Positions 56,899-64,000 of a stretch of DNA of 64,000 bases are shown here, in pieces. The stretch is from Chamaecrista fasciculata. Taxonomy: Eukaryota; Streptophyta; Magnoliopsida; Fabales; Fabaceae. The position numbers and the translations under genes were made by a program. The notes under the pieces are model-generated. The model made no database searches, was not told the DNA's origin, and saw nothing but the letters and a program-made list of their open reading frames with translations. The stretch covers positions 1-64,000 of the forward strand of contig QANZ01004351.1 of the NCBI GenBank assembly GCA_003254925.1. Direction: 5' to 3'. The first letter of the stretch is position 1, and every line of letters begins with the position of its first letter.

Positions 56899-59060
56899 CC
56901 ACGTATACACATCTTTTTCTTTTAAACTTTATAAATTAAATTGCTCAAAAACAATCAACATGTAATTCCAATCACTATATAGCTTAGCTTAAATACTTTT
57001 TATGGCAGTCTCAATCTTGCCTTACTTCATGGAATATAATCCATTCAAGTAATTACATATTTGTATAATGAAGGAAAGGTGACCATTTCCAATATTTTTT
57101 GTGATATTTAGTATATATATAATGTTATAGCTAGTGAAGCTTTGACATGTGGTTTATTTTTTTAAAAGGAAATTATAAGATATAATTTTAAATTTTGATT
57201 AAGATAGATGTCAAAATTTTGGACGGAAATAACTTATTTGTTAAATTATGAATAAAAAATAATAAAATTTAATATATGTAATGACTTTGTTCCTAAGAGA
57301 CAATTAACCATGACACAACTCCCTCAACAAAAAAAGAAAAGAAATCTTAACATAGTAGTTATGTAATGATTTAATTAACTTATCTAGTCCAATACAACTT
57401 TAATTTAACATTAATTATATATACAATAAGATGCAAGGTATATCGTCAATTATAAGTATAACTACCAAAAATTAATATTGGTTATTTAATTTTTATTTTC
57501 TGTATGAAGACATTGACCACTAATAATATGATAATTTTTTATTTAATTTTTATAAGAAAATTATAAAATTTATTTTTATAAGAAATATACTTATAATCAA
57601 TTTTTTTTGTTTTTTTATGGGAATTTTTTTTGTTAAAAATATATATTAACTAAAATTAATTGAAAATTTTAATATAAAATTATAAAATCATATATATTCA
57701 TCATTTAATTTGAAAAAATAGCTTAATAAAAAAATATTGAAGTACTAAAACTAAAGAAATATAGTTATGCTCTATATTACCATCATTCTAATTGTTTTTT
57801 TTTCTTTTTTTACATAAGCTCCTTATGAATAGCCCTAGACGTTGACGCATAGTTATATTATTTTTTATTATTGGCCACAATATACTTTTGGTCCCTTTTT
57901 TTAAGATAAATTGTAAGTCAACCCTTTATCTTTTCTATTTCTGTAATTTTTTAGTCTTACAAAAGTTTCTAAAAAGTTTTATTCTTTGGTCCCAACAAAT
58001 AAATGTGGTCATATTTATCTTGTTTCAAGTTCAAATGTGATGAATTTGGAGTTATGTGTTGCTTTTGACAAGTTCTTTCTTTGTCTAATTGGAACCATAA
58101 GTAAACAATACAATGTCAAATTGGGTTCCAAAAGCGAGTTGCTCGATTAATAGTCAAACAAGCAAAGTTTGTCACATCTCCCTTGTTTCAAATCTTAATG
58201 CGGCAAACTTGGAGCTACATATAGGTTATTACTTTTGACAAATTCTTTTTCTACTCAATTGACATCGTCAACAAATAAAGTCAAATTAGACTCGAAAATG
58301 GATTTAAGACTACAACGTGAAAAAAATTATGGAAAATTAGTCCCAAATCTACTTTAAGACTTGATTTGGCTTCAATTCCTTACAAACACAATTGAGCAAT
58401 AAAAATCACTCATCAAGAGTAATATTCATGAAATTCCAAAATTATCGTATTTAGACTTGAAACGAGTGAGATGTGATTAATTTAACTCATTTAACTTTGA
58501 AACAAGCAGCTCATTTTCAAAGTCTAATTTGACTTTAATTATTGACGACTATAATAATTAAATAGAGTAAAGACTCATACAAAGTATTCCTCCATGTACT
58601 AATATAAATCCCAAAAGCCAACACTTTCTATAACAAAACTCATTTTTTAAGGCTATAATACATGTAGGATCATGAGTTTTTGGGTAGTGAGCACAAAACA
58701 CAATTTAATTTTAAAAGTTGATAGGTATATCTCTAGAGTCTTTAAATTATTCACAGACAAATGTTCTAAACTTTTTACGACCACTCAATACCCCCAAATA
58801 ACTTTACTTTTTTACACAAAATTATGATAATTGGATGATAAGTTTGATGGAAGGGTGCTCACGGCTGAATAATCAAAGTTGAAATTTCAAGAAATTTATC
58901 GATCAACTTTCAAAATTCATAGATGTTTTGTATTTTCTACTTAAAACTCGGAGATCTTAAATATATTTTAGCATATGTTCAAATGCAAACGAAATATTGT
59001 TTTTTTTGTTTTTTTTTTTTATAAAAAGACGAAAAAGAATCAATTAGTTGTTAAAAAAAT
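56899..59060. other. AT-rich intergenic DNA with an inverted-repeat element
   Basis: 57870-58010 contains CAATATACTTTTGGTCCC, as in the repeat arms at 30190 and 32700. 58650-58975 has arms of about 80 bp in opposite directions (AATTTTAAAAGTTGATAGGT versus the complement of ATCGATCAACTTTCAAAATT), probably a decayed MITE. No coding sequence recognised. Confidence 0.45.
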
Positions 59061-59077
59061 AAATAAAGGGTCCTTTT

Positions 59078-59235
59078 AACATGTGCTCTTAGGACATATG
59101 TTAAGGTTTCTTTTGATTGGTTAAGTGAGTTTTCAAACATTAAAAATTATCTTTTAAATGAATTTTCATAGATTTCAAGATATGAGATGCTCTACTAACT
59201 AATTAGAAGAAACCTTAAAATGTGCCATAAAAACA
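59078..59235. mobile_element. Small inverted-repeat MITE
   Basis: About 160 bp with arms TTAACATGTGCTCTTAGGAC...AAGGTTTCTTTTGATTGG and the approximate complement CTAATTAGAAGAAACCTTAA...ACACACGTTAA. Class not determined; target duplication not clear. Confidence 0.6.
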
Positions 59236-59869
59236 CACGTTAAATCCATAAATAAATGGTGGTGAACATGAAGTCATGCACGAGCATTATGATCATCAAG
59301 TTGGTTTCTTATGACAAGTGTTTTGCATTGAGTACTACGAATCTGTGATAAAGATTGATGGTGTGAGTTAAATGAGAGGTTTGGATTCCATACATACCAC
59401 ACGCTTACATGATCACTGACTCACGAATTTGGAGTTACCTCCCAAAACTGAGACCTATAAGTCAATTCATTTGAACAAAACTCTTCAGTCTAAAATCGAA
59501 TGATTTTTTTTTTTGGAAAATTTAAGCACAAAAGTAGTGACGTATATCAAAGGTTTATTCCATTAATGTTCGTGCATTTTTTTATTTTATTTTTAAGCCT
59601 AAATAATATGTCATTAGAAATATTCAATTTGGCCTTCTAGATCAAAACCGAGCAATATTGTCCCTTATATGGATAAAAAAATATTATTTTTTCTCTCTCT
59701 CTCTATTGCATCTCTATGCAAATTTAATGACAAGTTCTACATTTTGTTTGTTAAATTGATTTGGACATCAAATATACGGGTTTGGATTAATGGATTTAAT
59801 TAAACAAATAACGTTTAAATTAACAAATTATTAAATTTTGGATAGAGACATATATGATAGAGAGAGAAA

Positions 59870-60474
59870 TGATAATAGGCCCAATAATTAGGAGGCCCAA
59901 ATAGCAAAGCGAGCCCTCGATCTAACAGACTACAAGTCCACCAGATGGATCACATAGGCATGAACGCCCTATACCTCGTCATCAGGTGTGGACGCCCACA
60001 ATCATTGAGGGTGTGGGCGCCCACGCATCAGTAAATAAGGAAATGTTCCCTGAATCAGTCAGGGGCCAATCAAGGATCGCTCAAGATCTGCTGTCAATCA
60101 AGACAAGCCAATCAGAGATCATTCCCTTTGATACGCCTTGCTCATCAAGGCACCTTTCACAGAAAAGGAAATTACGTGGGAGCCAAGGATCACAATCAGA
60201 TCAGCTAGGATCACAATCAAGCATCCGGGCATTTATGGCAAGATCACAACTGATTGCCCTCAGCCAGTATAAAAGGTTAACCCATCACACGGAAAAAAGG
60301 TACGCTCTCTGTCTAGTCAATTGAGATTATTGAGCTCACAACACTTTACTAACTTAAGCATCGGAGGTGAATCGCAGGGCCACCCCTGTGCATTCATTGA
60401 CTTGCAGGTGACTTCCGATCCAGAGTTGCCTCACTGAACCAGGTAATGACCCCCGGCCAGAACCAGGTTCATCA
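59870..60474 (+). repeat. 5' LTR of Ty3/gypsy element B
   Basis: 605 bp from TGATAATAGGCC to GGTTCATCA, one base before the primer site TGGCGCCGACTGTGGGGA (60476-60493). Same length class and end type (TGAT/ATCA) as element A at 1083. A weak ORF (59986-60324) inside is not considered coding. Confidence 0.75.
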
Positions 60475-60475
60475 C

Positions 60476-60493
60476 TGGCGCCGACTGTGGGGA
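60476..60493 (+). other. Primer-binding site, gypsy element B
   Basis: TGGCGCCGACTGTGGGGA, one base after the LTR; typical of Tat/Retand-like plant Ty3/gypsy elements. Confidence 0.8.
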
Positions 60494-60647
60494 CTTTCAT
60501 ACAAAGTCCTATTTTAAACTTTATCTTAAATTGCTGGTTTATGTCTTGTTTTTCTTTTCTGAGTGGGATGAACTCCTGGGATAATTGATGTAAAATTTTT
60601 GCTTTATATGTGTTCGTTAACCTACATGTTCATCTGAACCAGAGAAA

Positions 60648-62276
60648 ATGACATCGACTCCAGCTGATCAGCAAACCCTGGGAGGCTCAGTGACTCAATC
60701 CGCACAGGATTCGACGCTCGCTCCTCCGCCCGAATTCTCGGCCATTCAGGAAGCCCCGATGCTGCCAAACCTAGCTCCAGCGGGGCAAATCACCATAACA
60801 CCAGACGATGGGATTGCTGCTTTCAAGACTGATATGCGAATGGAGATGGAAGCACTCCGTAGAGACATCATAAATATGGTTATGGGAAAAGGGAAGCAAG
60901 TTGCTGAAAATCCTGGGAATGACAACCCAGAACCTATTCCCTCAAGTGAAAACCCCGAGAGCCAAGAGCAGCACGCACCCTCGAGCTTGCCACCAACGAC
61001 TTAAGTGGCAGCTCCCAACTAGTCTACTCAACCGCAAGGATGGTCCGACGCTTATGTCTACCCGCCACAGGGGTACTACTACCCTCAAGGATACTATCCC
61101 AAGTACTACTCGGGATATGGCGCCTACGGAGGACCCAATGGGGTGTATCAATCAGCGGGTTCCTACGACCCCGTGATGTCGTTAAATACCTCGGGACAGG
61201 TGAGACCGCCCCACCAGCGGAAGGAATTCTAGCACCTCACGTGCAAGCTGCAGAACTAGACAATAACTATAGAATGCCAATGAAGCTGATGTCGTACACA
61301 GGTGAGAAAAGACTCGGATGATCACTTGCTCAGCTTTAAAGCTTCCATGAACATCTCCAACATGGGAGATCATCAAAGGTGCAAACTCTTCCCGATAACT
61401 CTGGAAGGACCAGCTCTAGATTGGTTCTCAAAACTTCCGGCAGGTTCAGTCCATTGCTTCAGGGACTTGGAAGACATGTTCAAGAAACGATTTGCGACCA
61501 GCAAAGTATACAAGCAGCCGATGACGGTCTTGACTGACATCAGGCATAACAAGTGAGAATAGCTCAGAGATTACTTGGCGAAGTTCAGCAAAACTTGCTT
61601 GAACATTAAAGAAGTTGATGACAAAATAGTTGTTTATTCTTTCCTTGCGGGGATCAGACCGGGCCATGCCCATAAGCAACTCACTCACAGAGCCCCAAAA
61701 TCTGTGGGTGAATTACTCTCAATAGCCGAGGAATTCATAACGAAAGAGGACCTGGACAAAACTCAGCGTGATCGCTTCGCGAGAATCGAGCCGGATGCGA
61801 GAAAGCCGCAAAGCAAAAATTCCGAGAGAACTGGAGAAAGCTCGAGGGGAAGAGACCATCACAGGCGTCCCCGATCCCCACCTAGAGGGAAACACACTGT
61901 CTACACAGCACTCTTGGTCAGTCAATCGGAAGTCTTTCGTGAGGTCGCCAACATAGATGTCCTCCCAAGACTCCCAGACCGCCCCAGAAAAGCAGGACGA
62001 AATGTGGATACCAGCAAGTACTGCAGGTATCACAGAGGAGAGGGACACACCACGGATGAGTGTATTACCCTAAAAGATGAGATAGAAAATCTCATTCGGC
62101 AAAGATGCCTCCCATCCAGGTTCATCAAGAAGGAAGGGAACAAGAGAGCTAGGGAGGAGAAAGACGCCCGGGATACAAAAAAATCCAAAGGCGGTGACGA
62201 CAAGAGAGGAGATCGACGTACACCACCAAAAGAGGACAAACCAACAGGCATCATTCACATGATCTCGGGCGGCATC
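60648..62276 (+). pseudogene. Gag of Ty3/gypsy element B, broken
   Basis: N-terminal acidic, Pro-rich part (60648-61004, ending TAA), a shifted segment with many Tyr and Gly codons (61040-61320), gag core (61302-61556; CKLFPITLEGPALDWFSKLP, FKKRFATSK) ended by TGA, then 61575-62279 (FSKTCLNIKEVDDKIVVYSF; CRYHRGEGHTTDECITLKDE). The final stop TAG comes right after IIHMISGGI, where element A continues. Functions as particle protein if intact; here three breaks prevent it. Confidence 0.82.
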
Positions 62277-62467
62277 TAGAAAAACGGGGCAAAGACCCCA
62301 CACAAAAGGAGAAAGGTGAACCGGTCCATACTGAAAATAGATTACAAAGAGTCATCCACCGAGGAGAAATGGGTTGAACCCATAATCTTTACTGACGACG
62401 AATTATGGGAGGTAAACCAAGACTATGATGATCCCATGGTGATCACTGCCCCGATTGGCAACTTACA

Positions 62468-63943
62468 ATGGAAAGGATCATGGTAGATCAGGGCTGTTCT
62501 GCAAATATCATGTACAAGCGGTGTTTTGACCAGTTGGGCATCCTCATGGAAGACCTGAAGGATCATTATGGGAGCCTGATAGGCTTTACGGGAAATCAGA
62601 TTCCTGCCATTGGAAAAATCAACCTAAGACTCACAGTGGGAGAATACCCTAGAGTAACCAGCAACACCATTGAATTCATAGTGGTGCAGGCGCCCTCAGC
62701 ATACAACGTCCTCCTAGGACGCCCATCTCTGAACAAGATGAGAGCAATAATATCTACTGCACATTTGCGCATGAAGTTCCCAACTCCCCAAGGGGTAGGG
62801 CAGGTGAGAACCAACCAGAAAACAGCAAGACAATGCTACGCGGTGAGTCTTGAGAAGACTAATGAAGAAGAGCGAAGAAGAAAGATGAGAACTCCCAAAG
62901 CGGATGACAACGCCAAACAAGTGGAGAACCCTGAAGTCTTGAACTGTGAGGTGCAGGATTTCAGAGATGAGGTTGAAGCAGAGAGACCAAAGTCGACAGG
63001 GGATTTGGAAGTTGTCCAGCTAGGAGATGATGCGGAGAAAACCGTGCAAATCAACATGCTGCTTCAAGAAGCTAAAAAGGCTGAACTCATTCAGCTCCTG
63101 AAGGCGTCCTCGGATGTCTTCGCCTGGCGTCCTGCTGATATGCCAGGAATCGATCCAAAACTCATCTATCACAGCCTCAACACAGATGGAAGGCCTAGAG
63201 TAATCCCGCGAAAGCGCCTGTTCGGCCAAGAGCGCCAGACGACAATCAAGGAAGAAGTGAGCAAGCTCTTAGCTGCAGGTTTCATCAGAGAGACCAAATA
63301 CCCTGAATGGCTTTCCAACGTAGTGTTGGTCAAGAAAGCCAACGGCAAATGGAGAATGTGTGTTGACTTCATTGACCTGAACAAGGCTTGCCCAAAAGAC
63401 CACTATCCTTTGCCTAACATCGACAAGCTAGTGGATGGGACCTGTGGTCATCAGACCATGAGCTTCCTAGATGCCTTCAGCGGCTACAACCAGATCAAAA
63501 CGAATCCCGAGGACGCCGAGAAAACGGCCTTCATCATGGATCTGGGAACGTACTGTTACAAAGTGATGCCTTTCGGATTGAAAAATGCGGGCGCCACCTA
63601 CCAGAGGATGATGGATCTTTTCTTCAAAGGTTACATCGGGGAAAACCTGGAGGTTTACGTGGATGACATGGTGGTGAAAACCAAGGAAGGAGGAAAGCAC
63701 ACGAAAGATTTGAAAGAAATCTTCAACCAACTAAGAAAGTACCAGATGAAGCTGAACCCCTCCAAGTGCGCCTTTGGGGTCAATGGAGGGAAATTTCTGG
63801 GATTCATGCTCACCCATAGAGGAATTGAAGCAAACCCAGACCAATGCAAGGCTATTCTAGAGATGAAGGCTCCGAAGACAGTCAAAGAAGTCCAACGCCT
63901 CAACGGCAGGCTAGCGGCTCTCCATAGGTTCCTATCGAGGTAG
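62468..63943 (+). CDS. Protease-RT part of pol, gypsy element B
   Basis: 491 codons, open. Protease with MVDQGCSANIMY (DQG instead of DTG), a linker with the GRPSLNKMRA motif, then RT: KANGKWRMCVDFIDLNKACP, SFLDAFSGYNQI, FGLKNAGATYQRMMD, the catalytic VYVDDMVVK and KCAFGVNGGKFLGFMLTHRG. It ends at TAG right after LAALHRFLSR, where RNase H and integrase should follow. The first Met is internal; in a normal element this frame would be joined to gag. RT core residues are intact, so this is the best-kept pol in the window. Confidence 0.88.
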   Translation: MERIMVDQGCSANIMYKRCFDQLGILMEDLKDHYGSLIGFTGNQIPAIGKINLRLTVGEYPRVTSNTIEFIVVQAPSAYNVLLGRPSLNKMRAIISTAHLRMKFPTPQGVGQVRTNQKTARQCYAVSLEKTNEEERRRKMRTPKADDNAKQVENPEVLNCEVQDFRDEVEAERPKSTGDLEVVQLGDDAEKTVQINMLLQEAKKAELIQLLKASSDVFAWRPADMPGIDPKLIYHSLNTDGRPRVIPRKRLFGQERQTTIKEEVSKLLAAGFIRETKYPEWLSNVVLVKKANGKWRMCVDFIDLNKACPKDHYPLPNIDKLVDGTCGHQTMSFLDAFSGYNQIKTNPEDAEKTAFIMDLGTYCYKVMPFGLKNAGATYQRMMDLFFKGYIGENLEVYVDDMVVKTKEGGKHTKDLKEIFNQLRKYQMKLNPSKCAFGVNGGKFLGFMLTHRGIEANPDQCKAILEMKAPKTVKEVQRLNGRLAALHRFLSR

Positions 63944-64000
63944 AAGGCGCCTAGCGCCGCCTCAGCAATAAAGCTTTTGTAGCTACAATTTCCTCCATTT
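63944..64000. other. Non-pol sequence after a sharp break
   Basis: Immediately after LSR-stop the sequence turns to GGCGCCTAGCGCCGCC and TTTTGTAGCTACAA, which do not resemble RNase H coding DNA. A deletion or another insertion is likely. The window ends here. Confidence 0.5.

Noticed and set aside
59986-60324. 112-codon ORF
   Set aside because: Wholly inside the gypsy B LTR; no gag-like motifs.

Overview
The window is nuclear DNA of a plant, most likely a eudicot. It has intron-containing genes with plant-type splice sites, a plastid-targeted DXS gene, a five-KH-domain plant RNA-binding protein, and a dense load of plant LTR retrotransposons, MULEs, hAT elements, MITEs, SINEs and LINE ends. 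The species cannot be named from sequence alone. There is one assembly gap (N run 54914-55339) and a single N at 37230.

Layout. 1-28364 is a stack of LTR retrotransposons, each cut on its right side by the next: a Ty3/gypsy element (1083-3615), copia 1 (3616-11943), an inverted copia 2 (11944-14888), an Athila-like gypsy element with only a small ORF (14889-17339), copia 3 (17340-20978) and copia 4 (20979-28364). All four copia copies are one family with LTRs of about 2 kb and are disabled by stops, deletions and active-site changes. 28365-37400 holds a resistance-gene-like LRR scrap, a solo LTR with a perfect 5-bp target duplication, inverted-repeat elements, a Harbinger-type MITE, a LINE end, a SINE and a hAT end.

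37524-42022 (+) is a seven-exon gene with five KH domains. 43181-48677 is a three-level nest of DNA transposons (MULE containing hAT containing MULE), each with its own target duplication, carrying captured-looking sequence, telomere-like CCCTAAA tracts and a cluster of palindromes. 50380-54643 (-) is a ten-exon gene for 1-deoxy-D-xylulose-5-phosphate synthase (DXS, probably the DXS2 clade). Two of its introns are enlarged by a SINE and a MITE. 55340-59869 is AT-rich with a LINE end and small inverted-repeat elements. 59870 to the end is a second Ty3/gypsy element of the same broad lineage as the first.

The two host genes have no evident shared function: one is a nuclear or cytoplasmic RNA-binding protein, the other commits carbon to the plastid MEP isoprenoid pathway. 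The most unusual signal is a small hairpin with a bulged A, found three times in the untranslated leader of copia 1 and of copia 4 and once in the truncated leader of copia 3. Its stem is kept by compensatory base changes, which suggests a functional RNA element.
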